Of a DNA stretch of 64,000 nucleotides, positions 34,827-46,480 are shown in pieces. A program made the position numbers and the translations under genes. This stretch comes from Amblyomma americanum. Lineage: Eukaryota > Arthropoda > Arachnida > Ixodida > Ixodidae. The notes beneath the pieces were generated by a model. The model ran no database searches, had not been told where the DNA came from, and worked only from the letters and a program-made list of their open reading frames with translations. Location of the stretch: NCBI RefSeq assembly GCF_052857255.1, contig NC_135505.1:45214520-45278519 (forward strand). The letters run 5' to 3'. Every line of letters begins with the position of its first letter. Within the stretch, counting starts at the first letter, position 1.

Positions 34827-35939
34827 GGGTTCTCTCGGGAAACGTGGCCACAGCGCTTGCTCACTTTGTTACCCGGCGAGGCGGCCGACGTAGTCGCTCG
34901 CTTGAAGAGAGAGGAGGCAGAGGATTTCGACCAAGTGAAATCGAGTCTGCTAAAAAAGTACAGGCTGTCAGCGGAGGCGTTCCGTCGGAAGTTTCGGGAA
35001 AATGAAAAAGGCAGAAGTGAGTCATATACAGAGTTTGCCTACAGGCTTATGTCAAACATGCAGCAGTGGCTCAAAGAAGAGAAAGCCTTTGGTGACCACG
35101 AGAAAATTCTGCAGTGTTTCGCGCTAGAACAGTTTTATAGTCGGTTACCTGAGAACGTGCGGTACTGGGTCTTGGATAGGCCAGACGTTAGTACAGTGGC
35201 TAAAGCCGCCGAGCTAGCCGAGGAGTTTGTGACGCGTCGGGCTCGCGGAGCTAAGGACGGTCAAAAGGGTGAATTTGGCTCCAAGTCTGAGAGGCCGAAG
35301 TTCACACCCATGAGAGCAAGGGGGGACACACGTAGTGCGGATGCGAGTGAAAGCAGTCCGACCGAACGTAAGGAGACGGCGGCAGCCGAAGCCGAACGCA
35401 GAAAGCGGTTCGAGACGAGGCAAGCGCGCGTGTGTTATACGTGCCAGAAGCCGGGTCACTTTTCGGCGCAGTGTCCAGAAACAAAAACAAAAGTCGTGTT
35501 TTTGTCATTATGTAGCACTGACGAGAACATGAAGCTTCTCGAGCCTTACATGCGAGACTTCCTCGTGAACGGGAAAGAGTTCCGAGTGCTTCGTGATTCC
35601 GCAGCTACAATGGATGTAGTTCACCCCTCTTACGTAGAACCCGATATGTTCACGGGCGAGTGCGCATGGATCAAGCAAGCCGTGGAAGCTCATAGCGTGT
35701 GTCTGCCCGTAGCAAAAGTGCTTATTGAAGGACCTTTCGGAGCAATTGAGACGGAGGCCGTAGTGTCATCTATGCTGCCCCCCCAGTACCCGTACCTATT
35801 TTCGAACAGGTCCGATCACCTTCTGCGCGAGAAGGGGCTTTTGTTTGGTGAGGCTAGCGTTCAGGCCTTAACCAGATCGAGAGTTCGGGAGCTCGCTGCA
35901 AAGGCGGTAGTTTGCGGGGCCGACGTTGTCGAACAATGA
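34827..35939 (+). pseudogene. gag-pro: gag C-terminus (SCAN-like, CCHC) and protease-like domain
   Basis: This is the same frame as the N-terminal part. Numbered from the Met at 34857, residues 40-128 hold AFRRKFRENEKGRSESYTEF, CFALEQFYSRLPENVRYWV and AAELAEEF. This pattern (LEQF..LP..V..WV...P.....A..LAEEF) matches the SCAN domain, which is known to derive from a Gmr1-like gag. A zinc knuckle follows (C193, C196, H201, C206). A protease-like segment begins near 234 with VLRDSAATMDVV, where the usual D-S/T-G is D-S-A. The frame ends at 35937-35939 and overlaps the next by 14 nt in the +1 frame, probably a one-base indel. Confidence 0.85.
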
Positions 35940-36813
35940 GAAAGGGTCGGAGGCGCAGCAAGCTGATATTCAGAGCACGTCCGAACTGAATAAAATTGAG
36001 CCTGTAGCGTTGAAGGCACCAGGTACTGGAGAGGAAATGCCCGACAAGGGAAAGTTAGAAGAGCTATCTGCAGATTTGCTCATCGCGCCTACGTCAGATG
36101 GACTTAATAGGTTGCTAAAAGTCAGCCGGTCGGCTTTGATAGCCGAGCAAAAAAAGGATGGCAGCCTAGAAAACATGCGCTGCAATGTCAAGGAAGGTGT
36201 CGCCAAGAAAAATGCTCGTTTTGTGGAAAGAGGTGGGGTCCTGTACCGGAAGTATCTAGACCGCAGAGGAGTGGAGTTCGATCAGCTGATCGTGCCTCAG
36301 TGTTACCGTCAGGATCTGTTGCGCTTGTCGCATGGCGGTTCGTGGTCCGGACACCTAGGAGTTAAAAAGACTAAGGACCATCTCTTGCAAGAGTACTATT
36401 GGCCAGGGTGTTTTTGTGACGCAGAACACTTTGTGAGGACATGTGACACCTGTCAGCGGGTTGGCAAACCAGGGGACAAATCGAGGGCGCCGTTGAAGTT
36501 GGTACCTATCATTACGGCGCCTTTTAGACGGCTCGTTATTGATACAGTGGGACCTCTGCCGGTAACAGCCACGGGGTACAGACACATTTTGACTGTGATC
36601 TGCCCAGCGACAAAGTTCCCTGAAGCAGTGCCGCTTAAAGGACTCAGCTCAGTTGAGATAGTCAATGCACTACTGTCCATATTTGCGCGAGTTGGTTTTC
36701 CTGCGGAAATCCAGTCAGATCAGGGCACAGTGTTTACTAGCGCTTTGACGACAGCCTTTCTCGAAAGGTGTGGGGTAAAGCTGTTACACAGCTCAGTGTA
36801 CCACACACAGTAG
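35926..36813 (+). pseudogene. pol: pol: integrase zinc finger and first part of DDE core
   Basis: In 295 codons, an HHCC zinc-binding domain (H136, H143, C173, C176) is followed by the catalytic core. D206 is in RRLVIDTVGP and D265 is in EIQSDQGTVF. The frame ends in TAG at 36811-36813, 30 residues after D265, just before the catalytic glutamate. That glutamate lies in the same frame downstream (36823-36825, VEKLH), giving D-x34-E spacing. The first 60 residues link the protease to integrase. Placing this domain here, ahead of reverse transcriptase, is the unusual trait of the element. Confidence 0.9.
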
Positions 36814-38844
36814 AATTCCGTTGAGAAGCTCCACTCCGTCATGAAGCGCGTGTTGAGAGCATTGTGTTTTGATCAACAAAGTGATTGGGAGCTGTGTCTG
36901 CCTGGGGTGATGTTTGCATTAAGGACCGCGCCACATGCGGCTACGGGGTTTTCGCCAGCTGAGCTGGTGTACGGTCGCTCGCTGCGGTCTCCGCTTCGCA
37001 TGCTTCGAGACTCGTGGGAAGGCAGGGGCGACGACCCAGTCGTGGTCGAGTACGTGCTTAGTCTCCTCGAACGCTTAAGAAGGGCACAGGAGTTGTCAGG
37101 TGAAGCAATGGCAAAGGCCCAGCAGAGCGCCAAGGTTTATTATGATCGGACAGCCAGGGCCCGTCGTTTTGAGGTGGGCGATGAGGTAATGATATTGCGC
37201 ACATCGCTAAAAAACAAACTCGACGTGCAGTGGGAGGGCCCAGCACGGATTGTTCAAAAACTGTCGGATGTTAACTACGTGGTGAGTCTGCCAGAAAAAC
37301 GGAAAGCACAGCAAGTTTACCACTGTAATCTGCTCAAACCCTATAGACAACGGGAAGCAGTGGTGTGTATGATAATAAACGTTCCCGAAGAGCTTCCGGT
37401 CGAGCTTCCGGGACTAGGCTCAGTGACGAACAGGGAAGACACTGATCAGGTCATTAGTGACTTAATCATTAAAGCACCGCTGTCGCCTGAGCAGAAAACC
37501 GAACTACACCAACTCTTACAAGAGTTTCAAGGTCAGTTCTCTGAGAGGCCTGGTAGGACTTCTGTCCTTACTCATGATATAGAACTTACCCCGCCAGAGC
37601 CAGTACGATCCAAGGCGTACCGGGTGTCACCCCGCCAGCGCGATATTATGGAGGCTGAGGTAAAGAAAATGCTACAGCTCGGTGTTATTGAGGCGGGTGA
37701 GAGTGATTATACCTCCCCTTTGATTTTAGTTGAGGTACCGGGCAAGGAACCTCATCCTTGCGTCGACTACCGCAGGCCTAATTCCATCACTAAGGATCAA
37801 ATTTATCCGATCCCTAACATCGAGGAGCGCCTTGAGAAAGTTAGTAGCGCTCAGTTTATTTCCACCCTAGATCTTGTCAGGGGTTATTGGCAGGTTCCCC
37901 TTACAGAAGAGGCTAGTAGGTATACGGCGTTCATTTCACCAATGGGAACATTCCGTCCTAAAGTTTTGAGTTTTGGTTTGAAGAACGCGCCATACTGCTT
38001 TTCAAGCCTCATGGACAAAATGTTGCGGGGACAGGAAGAATTAGCTTTACCGTATTTAGACGACGTAGCGATATTCTCCGCATCCTGGTCTGAGCATATG
38101 GCACACTTGCGGGCAGTGCTAACCCGCCTGCGCGAAGCGGGCTTGACAGTCAAGGCTCCCAAGTGCCAATTAGCACAGGCCGAGGTTGTCTACCTCGGTC
38201 ACGTGATTGGACAGGGTCGTCGCCGCCCCTCTGAAATAAAAGTGGCCGCTGTGCGAGACTTCCCGCAACCACGCACGAAGACCGATATTCGGTCGTTCTT
38301 GGGTGTCGCCGGCTACTATCAGAGGTACATCCCCAGGTACTCCGATATCGCGGCTCCCCTGACGGATGCTCTAAGAAAAACAGAGCCCCAAACAGTCGTC
38401 TGGGGCGAGACAAAGGAAAGAGCTTTCAGCGCCCTAAAAAGCGCCCTAACAAGCCAGCCTGTGCTACGATCGCCAGACTACACAAAAGGGTTCGTTGTTC
38501 AGTGCGATGCTAGTGAGCGAGGCATGGGCGTTGTACTGTGCCAAAGGGACAATGGAGAAGTGGAACACCCCGTCCTGTATGCTAGTCGTAAGCTGACCTG
38601 TCGTGAGCAGGCGTACAGCGCCACCGAGAAAGAGTGTGCGTGTCTCGTGTGGGCCGTTCAGAAATTGTCATGCTACCTAGCCGGCTCGAGGTTTAACATT
38701 GAGACGGATCACTGCCCTCTCCAATGGCTGCAGACCATCTCTCCGAAAAATGGCAGCCTCCTGCGCTGGAGCCTCGCTTTGCAACAATATTCCTTTGAGG
38801 TGCGTTACAAAAAGGGAGTCTCAACGGTAACGCCGATGGCTTAA
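36814..38844 (+). pseudogene. pol: pol: integrase C-terminus, then reverse transcriptase and RNase H
   Basis: The Met at 36841 numbers this 667-codon frame, which is open from 36814. Residues 1-60 finish the integrase core (FALRTAPH, GFSPAELVYGR). A GPY/F-type domain follows (FEVGDEVMIL, W131-E-G-P, then NLLKPYR). Reverse transcriptase spans about 245-440: YTSPLILV, STLDLVRGYWQVPL (D344), FGLKNAPYCF and PYLDDVAIF (Y405-D408). RNase H spans about 548-660: QCDASERGMG (D555), ATEKE and ETDHCPL (D623). A one-base loss near 38811-38822 shifts the end, so the last RNase H aspartate falls in another frame. The lesions leave no intact pol. Confidence 0.95.
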
Positions 38845-39338
38845 GTCGAAGCCCCTAACGTAGGAATCCGCCTCAAAGTTGTTTGTTACTGATGTTTTCT
38901 TCCTGAGGCAGGATTTTTAACATATTGCTTTTGTTTAGTGTTTTAAAGTGATTATGTGCTTTCTAGTGCAATTTTCCAATTTGTGGACGCGTTCTGAGTG
39001 CTGCTTGACTACTGTAAGGAACTAGGCAGTAGTATAAAGGGGGAAAGAGCCTGGCAGAGCCTAGTGAGGGTCGTCTCGTGCTTGCTGACTGAGAGGTTGC
39101 GTTTCGGCGTAGTTCTAACGCTTGCTAGGAACGAGAACAAAAATGGCAACTCTCCCGAAGTCACTTTGCAGTGTCCTGTGTGAACCTGAACCTGAGAACG
39201 AGGCCTTCTCTGTGCGCTGTGCTCAAGCAACGCCGAGGGACGACCGATTTCGATTACGAGCATCATCGAGCGACATCCCTCCGGACAGCGGATGCAGTCC
39301 CCTGATCATCGGGATCTCCTTCTCCCGGCGGGGCGGTC

Positions 39339-39907
39339 TGTTACGTTTCGCCTACGACGCGCGGTATAGCCGGCGCGGATGCAACGGACGCCGGGGCTTC
39401 GTTCAAAGTGGCGGTCATTTTGGGCCCGTTCAGTGCTGCCGTAACGCCTCCCGCCAAGCGCGTCCAGGCAGGTTTCAATGCCACGTGTCGGCGTGTGTGT
39501 GTGTGTGCATGTTGGTGCCCACGCTTGTCAAAGCGCGGCAGCCGGGGAGAGGAGCTCCCTAACTGGGAGGCGAGGAGGTCTGACCGGCGCCGGCCCGGCG
39601 GACGCGTCACTTCACGTCTCAACATGTCCGTGCGTCGCCGTCTCGTGCGACTCATCCCAAGCCGTTCCTTCTTGCCCTCGACTCCGAGGGTATAAAAGCC
39701 GCTGCCCCGGACACCAAAAAGAGACTTCGATTTCTTCCTGCGAGTAACGTGGTCGCCCTGACCGGCTGCTCTTTTGGCGATGCCAGAATAAACAAGTTGT
39801 TCTGTTGCCAGTCGACTCATCCTTTGCCGGGACCTTCGGATGTTTCCAGCTGTGCCCCAGGCCGCCAGGCCAACGCTACCCTTGGGGCTTGCAACCCATT
39901 TGCAACA
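39339..39907 (+). repeat. 3' LTR (569 bp)
   Basis: It is the same length as the 5' LTR with six substitutions. A GC-rich purine tract (GGCGGGGCGG, near 39327-39336) lies just upstream. It has TATAAAA at 39691-39697 and AATAAA at 39787-39792, and is followed by the CCCG target duplication. Confidence 0.97.
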
Positions 39908-39911
39908 CCCG

Positions 39912-40447
39912 CCAACATGAGTACTGGCACGTTCCTATACCTCGTAAGAACTACTCTCAGCATTCCTTGCACATACCCTTCCATCAATGCTAAATAATTT
40001 AGAACTGAAGGAAACTGAGATTAGCAGTATGTTGAAGAAAGACGTTAGAAACATTTATTTGAATGTGATTATGTTCAAGTGCTTTTCTTTTGGCAGCATG
40101 ATAATTTTTCTTTTGGCTTTATGGTTGCCAGTTCCAGGTCCAACTTTTTTCCCTCCGCTAAATATATTTAACTGTTGATTTCACAAATATTTTACACATG
40201 TTTCCAATTTGTCTGCTTATATATATTTACATATGTATACCAAATCATCATTTGATTTTTTAACCGATGAGTATAAGGCAACTTATAGAATATGATTGTG
40301 AATTTTATGTATGTACATGTTTCTTTGAACTGCACCTCGATATATGTAGAGCTGCTGCCATCACTTGTAGGGGCAGCCACACCGTCAAGCAACCGACAAC
40401 GGTAGCTTTTTGTGGCGGTCCCCTCCTTTGAAAAAATAAAATAAAAT
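39912..40447 (+). mobile_element. LINE 3' end, continuation after the Ty3/Gypsy insertion
   Basis: The frame 39805-39993 leaves the LTR and reads NTRQHEYWHVPIPRKNYSQHS, the conserved C-terminal block of Jockey/CR1-like ORF2. A following frame (39987-40178) gives LELKETEISSMLKKDVRN. The 3' UTR ends in AAAATA-type repeats near 40432-40447, a common LINE tail. Together with 31860-33441 it forms one LINE interrupted by the LTR element. Confidence 0.8.
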
Positions 40448-42210
40448 AATCGAAGTGAATTGAATTTAACTGTAATTTAACTTGAAAGGTCCTGTCAAGT
40501 TCAGGTATATGTTTCCATAAATCGTACGGTCCGCATTGCACCTCCAGCGGTGAACTGGATAAGTTATACAATATAGAATGGTCATGCCAGATAGACTCAT
40601 CTATACCTAGAATCAATAACCCAAACTGAGACCATATTTCGGTAGTGAACTAGTGTAAATATTTGATTGTTCAGTACTAATTGCTTAGAAATATTTCTTA
40701 GATCAATTATTATCAGCCAGGAAATATTTACATTATTTTCACCCACTTAATGACACAAAAATAAAAAGTAATTAAAAATGGAAACAGTCCCCGGAACGTT
40801 TAATGGTTTTGCTGCCTGTTAGCTTCCTTGGTTTTTACGTCATAGCAAGCCCCGCTTATCCTTACTCCTGTCAGGAGCAGGTGAGTTATGTGTGTTTCGC
40901 TCCAAAAATACTATCTTCATGGCCGCAATAATGACTAAATAAAAATGGCCGGCCAGCCATGTTAATCAAGTCAATAGGAAAGTAAGAGCGATCAATTCGT
41001 ACATTTATCACATCTGAGAGAAAATTATACACCAAGCTCACTAAGATGTCATGTGCCATAAGGGGTCAATTTGTTGTATTGTCCACATTGAACAAGTTTA
41101 GGCATAGCGTGCCCCAATTATCCAGCTTCTGCTTAACTAGGATTCTAATATGCTGCTGAAACGTATTGTTATATATAGCGGTCCGGGCTACATTGTGCTG
41201 GATGTTATCAGATATTCTTGTTAGGTTATCGTATAGAAGTTTTCGTATTGGATTGAGCCAACAGCTTTTTCATAATTTTGGAACGCGTGCCATTGAAATC
41301 GAGAAGTCGAGTTTTCTTATATATCTATTCGATGAAACAACGACCTGCTTTAATTTTAAACAAGTTTTAAGTTCTAGGCTATCTCTCGAAAATGTTCAAG
41401 AAAGCGGCGTCTCGTTGTCTTGCCTCATGGGTCTTCGGAATTCATATCAAAACTATAAAGAATGAGTCTGATTAAAAAATGAATCTTCGAGCTATTTTCA
41501 TGACAAAAACTCTTTTGAAAGAATGCATTGTTCACTTCGCTTTTTTCTAGCAGCTCCTGACCGAGCGGAGGCCGGTCTGTCCAATATTCACTACTATGAT
41601 TCGCGAATGAAAGAGGAAAATTATCCTCAGTTGACATTTTCGGAGCATCGAAACCCAACTTCATGATAGAAGTGCTTTAAACGAATGCGTTCACATCAGT
41701 GTGTATGATACAGAAGTTGGGAGAGGGTTGCCCGCACATTTCCTTGATTATGTTTAATTCATCTTTTCACCAGGAGCTGATTGTTCTTTTAGCTTTCGAT
41801 TCTCGACCGTTATGCTAACTAGTTTCGCTGGTTACAGCAGGTGCTTTTGTGAAAAACAACGAATCCTCATTTCTTGTTCTTCCTTCTTTCGTTTTTAACT
41901 CAATCATCGGCTCATTCGTTCGTCCTACCGACTATATCCTTAAACGCGCTCCCGGATTCTAAAATGAAACGCTTGCAACGGGTGTGTTGAGTGTTTGAAT
42001 TGAACGAGTATCAGCTGCCCAAACGCAGAAAAACAAGCGCTCTGACCACTAATTTCGAGATGCGTGAGTGGCACGTGTTCTTGCGGGGGCGTCTTGTGCA
42101 CTTCGCTTGCTCGGTCCCCGAAGTGTGAATCTTACACTGCGTTTTATACGGGTCGTATACCGCTACCACGCTTAGAAAAGGTCGTTCTCAAATAGAAGGA
42201 ATAGAGTAAA
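40448..42210. other. No recognised gene
   Basis: A+T-rich sequence. The longest frame (41166-41465, 99 codons) has no recognisable domain. No repeat family was identified. Confidence 0.4.
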
Positions 42211-42215
42211 TTGCT

Positions 42216-42325
42216 GGGCTAATTCGTTCATAATGCGCAATGGTGGAATCAGCGAAATGGACGCGGGTTGTTTGTGTGCCTACTTTCTCTTGTCCTGCGT
42301 CCATTTCACTGCTTAAACCATTGCA
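42216..42325. repeat. PLE 3'-terminal snapback (imperfect palindrome)
   Basis: A terminal-type motif GGGCTAATTCG (42216-42226) is followed by 30-bp inverted arms (42237-42266 and 42295-42324, five mismatches) separated by about 28 nt. The arrangement matches the two cleaner palindromes at 23697-23849 and 54234-54363: terminal GGGCTA motif, about 35 bp, then a hairpin. Confidence 0.65.
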
Positions 42326-42330
42326 AATGG

Positions 42331-44212
42331 AAGGACTTGTGCCGCCCTATACGTTTTAAAGAAAAAATACACCTCCTAATTTCTGGTCATTGACTAATTG
42401 ATGTCAAAATTAGTAAATAAACCACGGTTCCAAATTCCTGCTAGCGCTATTGACTCCACATTGCATGCAATATATGTATTACTTTCACAAGATCTCTGTG
42501 CTTCTTCATTCTTTAAAACTGTGAGCCGAAGTTGCTAAGGTGCTGCGTGCGCAGCAAGCCCAGAAGTTATGCTTTTCATTTTATTCTCGGGAATCTGCGT
42601 TACATATCCAAACGGAATAAGCATCTGTTTATGTCTACATCAGCATACATATAGCATTACAATATGCAATGACATATGGAAGTTAGCAATCCTAACGTTG
42701 AGAAACGTGCAGCAGTATTCGATATTGCCCACTGATCATTTCAGCCTGAACAATGAGGTTTATCATTAGGTCGTAATAAAGCAATCAATGCTTCTGATTC
42801 CAGCCACACGAGGAAAAGGGGGGACAACATTTTATCTGCAAACATTTCTTTTTTAACCAATGCGCATTTAAAATTTGTAATGTTTTTCATCCTGGTGACG
42901 AATCTTCTCATATCTGTTATGTCGGTGCATTCATTTAAACGAACGCGCAGCAGTTCTTTGAATTCTTTTTGTTGCGGAATTGAATCCCCCACGAACGTTA
43001 CGTTAGAATGGGAATCTCCTACATTGACACGCCTGCGATGAAACTACTCACTGCTCACAAGAGACAATATACTTTTCTACAGCGTAAAAATCTGCGATGC
43101 TGTCGAGATTTGCAATTCAACCGAACGTGTTCGCAACTGCGTTGATCAAGAGACGCCGCCGCCGCGGCTTGAGTTCGAGACCACTCCAGGCACTGGGTAC
43201 TGCATCCTCGTCGCACCCACTGCGATTCGCGGACAACGCACTTTAAAAAGCAATCCAACTGCCGCGCTGCTGAAGACCCCCACATTCGGTAATGCTGAGC
43301 CTTTTCGCATTTCTTGTAGAGAATAAGCGCTATCGGTTAGTTAATTTAAAATGTGCAAATCTTAAATTGCAGAAAACCGTGCAAGTGTCTGTTCTAAGGT
43401 GGAATTTATTACATCAACGACCACAGGGTCATCATGATCTTGGAACCTTGCTCTAAGAAGTAGTAAGTTTACTTGTAGTAAATGGTAAAAACCCTTTTAT
43501 TTTAGTGGAAACAATCGCCCTCATGCAAATTTTACGCAACCAGAGGAAGAAGCCAACACGCAAAATTATTTTACGAGACAAATTCCAGTAACCCAAAAGC
43601 AAACCTACTCGCTCGTGAACGAGACTTTAAAACACAATTGTTCTAAGGTTGGCTGCATCCCATCAATGAGTATCTGAATATTTTGAATGGGACGAAGCAG
43701 ATACACGAGGTAACGATGATTGCCAGTGCAAATGACTTAATTGATCGAATTGTGGTCTCACTTATTAAATGTGCGAAATAACTGAAGCGCACGGTTAAAG
43801 ATATAAAATTCGGTCGGCCGACCCATATATGTTACACGAGGCGAGAACTAAAATGCTGAGCACTATACAGCATGAACAACTCAATAAGGCAGGGAGCAAG
43901 GTATTAGAGTGCGTGAGCATTGGATGATACATCCGGCTTAGGATCATAAACCGTTACTGCGGATTCTAGTGGCTAGCTCAGAGATTGAATGAGAGAGATC
44001 GGGTTTTGAAACTAGAGGGGCGCTTCTAGTGGTAACCTGTGAGGTCAGAACTTGTTTCCCATAAGAAAGTGTTTGAGGGCAGATCGGATGAGCAAAAAAT
44101 TATAGGAATGAATTACAGAGAAAGTAACGGAAGTGCGTGGATAAAAGAAATCAGTGTTAAAAAAACCTGGATGAAATGAACAAGAAAGAAGGACAGTGGG
44201 CCAGCATTAAGA
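42331..44212. other. No recognised gene
   Basis: Minus-strand frames at 42992-42741 (83 codons, highly charged) and 43285-43055 show no domain that I recognise. No repeat family was identified. Confidence 0.4.
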
Positions 44213-44536
44213 CCCGTTGCGGTGGCTCAATGGTTAGACCCGCTCGGCTGCTGAGCGGGAGGACCCGGGTTCCAACCCGACCGCTGCGGCCACGTTTCGA
44301 TGGAGGCTAAACGCAAAAGGCGCCCGTGTGCTGTGCGATATCAGTGCAAATTAAAGATCCGCAGGTGGTAGAAATTATTCCGAAGCTCTCCACTACGGCA
44401 TCTCTTCTTTCCTCTCTTCTTTCGCTCCCTTTTCAGCCCTTTCCTTACTGCGCAGTTCGTGTGTTCACCGAGATATGTGAAACGGTTACGACGCCATCTC
44501 CTTTCCTCAAAAAGTGTTTTAATTTTTAATTTTTTT
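44213..44536 (+). mobile_element. Ruka-type SINE (plus strand)
   Basis: The tRNA-like head has GCGGTGGCTCAATGGTTAG (near 44219) and box B GGTTCCAACCC (near 44268). The body contains CGCCCGTGTGCTGTGCGATA (near 44321), AAAGATCCGCAGGTGGT (44354) and the TCTTTC-rich part, with a T/A-rich end near 44520-44536. It shares the family body with 3767, 9586 and 24845. I could not define a clear target duplication. Confidence 0.9.
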
Positions 44537-44924
44537 CCAGCAGCTTGTGCGAAGAGTAGAAACCCAATAAAACGTTGCGCGAGAGACAGGACCCCCCCAA
44601 TTATTTTAATGCTTCCGGTTGTGGTATTAAGTGAAGACACGAACCAAGAACAGGAAATCTGGAATTGGCAGTTATCGGCCTGATTTCAACTCTAAAAAGT
44701 GGTTATTATTGAAATCAACAATTGAGTGCAAAAGTATTGTACCTGATTACTAAACATGCTTCTTAAATGCGGTATCTGAACCGAAGATAGCGGTGCGGCT
44801 ACTCTCCTAGGCGGGCTAGTGGTTATGGCGTTCACGTGCTGAGCACCAGCATGAGAGATCGAACGCGTGCTTAAGTGAGCTCAGTATGCGCATTTCATGC
44901 AAAAACTTAACATGTTTAATACAA
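44537..44924. other. Spacer with a decayed tRNA-like SINE head
   Basis: Around 44813-44875 the strand reads GGGCTAGTGGTTATGGCG and later GAGATCGAACGCG, which resemble diverged A and B boxes. The rest shows nothing recognisable. Confidence 0.35.
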
Positions 44925-46480
44925 GGTCATCATCATCAGAAGCAGTCCGACTACGCTCACTGCTGGACAAAAAGCACTCCCGTGTCTCTCCCATTAACTC
45001 TCTGTTGGGCCTGCTGCGGCCACTCCAACCCCGGACTCTTCCTAATAAAATCTGAATAACTCTCTGCCGCCACCTGCTAAGGTTGCTCTCTCTCTTAGAG
45101 TTCAATATATTTCTTTTAAGCACTATTGCTTATCTTGTCCAAGCCTATTTATCTGTGTTTATTTCTACTAGAATATCATTAACCCGCATTTATTCTCTGA
45201 CCAACACTGCATTCTTCCCGTCTTTTAACATTACCCCTATTATTTTCCTGTCCTTTGCTCGCCGCAGTGTCTTCTATTTAAATCATAGCCTTTTCGTTAG
45301 CCTCCATGTTTTGTCCCCGCAGGTGAGTACTGGGAAGGTCCAGCTGTTTAATACTTTTCTCTTGAGGAACACTGGTAAACTGATTTTGGTCATCTGAGAG
45401 AACCTGACAAATGCGCTCCACCCCATTCTCATTCTTTTAGTTATTAAACTCTCGTGACCCAGCTATGCAGTCAAAACCTGCCCTAAGTAGACGTATTCCC
45501 AACCAATTTAGTGTCTCTCTACCATTCATAAATGGTTGCTCTCTTCTGAGACCGTAGCACATTACTTGGGATTTCTAAATATTAATTTTTAGACCCACCA
45601 TTCCACTCTGCTTGTCTGTCATAGATCATGCTGCTGAATTAATTTCTTGAGTGACATGACAGGTGAATATCATAATTGAACTGGAGATTACTAAGGTATT
45701 TTGTGTTGACTCTCATACCCAGCTCTTCCGAATCCACGCCTCTCAATACCTCCTGTTAGCAGGCAATGAAAAGTATTGGCGAAATAGTGTCTCGGCGCCT
45801 GGCACCCGCCTTTATTGCAATTATATTGCTGAATTTACGGATGTCTATGGTGGTTGTGAAGACGTCTGAGATATCTTCTTGCTTGACCGCTGAGGTTTCG
45901 ACTGAGTCAAATACTTTCCAGTAATCTACGATGGCTTTTGTGAGCCCTTGTTTTATTCCGAGCACTTCTTCACCACCTGACTGATAGGGTAAATACATCT
46001 ATTGGGCAGCACCCTGAACGAAATCCTGCCTGATGTATCGGTTGATTGAGCTGTAGGGATTTCGTGAAGGTATTAGCGATTGCCTTAGTAAATACGTTTT
46101 AGGCCATGGCCAGTAAGCTGACCGATCTGTAATTTTTCAAGTCCATGGCGTCCTCGTAAGTGTTGATATGATGTTAGTTTACTCACAGTAAGCGCTCGTC
46201 CTTTTCTCTCTTTGTCCACGTCTTTTGCTCTGTTTATTCATTATTTCTTCAAAGCTTCTGTAATTCCAGAATTGGTAAGACACTGCGTATAGAATGTGCC
46301 TAGTTTTATAGCACTGTATTGCCTTTTTAGTTCAGCATATCTGCTGTTGTTTGATCCTCGCAGCTGATTTTCCGTTTTCGTCATGTAGCAGGTTAGAGGC
46401 AAGTACTGCACCAGGGTGGCCAACTCCTGTTCTGTTGAGGGATTCATTATCGGTTCTGGACACCAAGATCAGGCATCACC
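44925..46480 (-). mobile_element. RTE/BovB-like LINE, minus strand, RT part
   Basis: On the minus strand the frame 45998-45756 contains GLTKAIVDYWKVFDSVET (RT motif A with the FDSVE signature of RTE elements) and GARRRDTISPILF (motif B, normally GxRQGDxxSPxLF). The region downstream on that strand (45750-44925) has the length and C/T-rich look of the RTE C-terminus and ends near a (TCA/TGA)n simple tail at 44930-44940. An upstream frame (46447-46241) fits the pre-RT region with LGTFYTQCLTNSG. No endonuclease is visible, so it is 5' truncated and mutated. Confidence 0.75.

Larger units (their letters stand above)
33442..39907 (+). mobile_element. Complete Gmr1-like Ty3/Gypsy element, integrase before RT
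   Basis: The element is 6,466 bp with two 569-bp LTRs that differ at six positions by my alignment (about 1%), flanked by CCCG. Between the LTRs lie a leader, gag (SAP-like start, charged repeat, SCAN-like capsid domain, CCHC knuckle), an aspartic protease-like segment, integrase (HHCC, then a DDE core, then a GPY/F-type domain), and only then reverse transcriptase and RNase H. Ordinary Ty3/Gypsy elements place integrase last. The order seen here is the one described for Gmr1-type Gypsy elements of deuterostomes. Two in-frame TAGs (34824, 36811) and two frameshifts (near 35926-35939 and 38811-38822) break the coding region. The element landed in an older LINE. Confidence 0.95.

Noticed and set aside
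44813..44875. Functional tRNA
   Set aside because: Only loose A and B box likeness and no cloverleaf.
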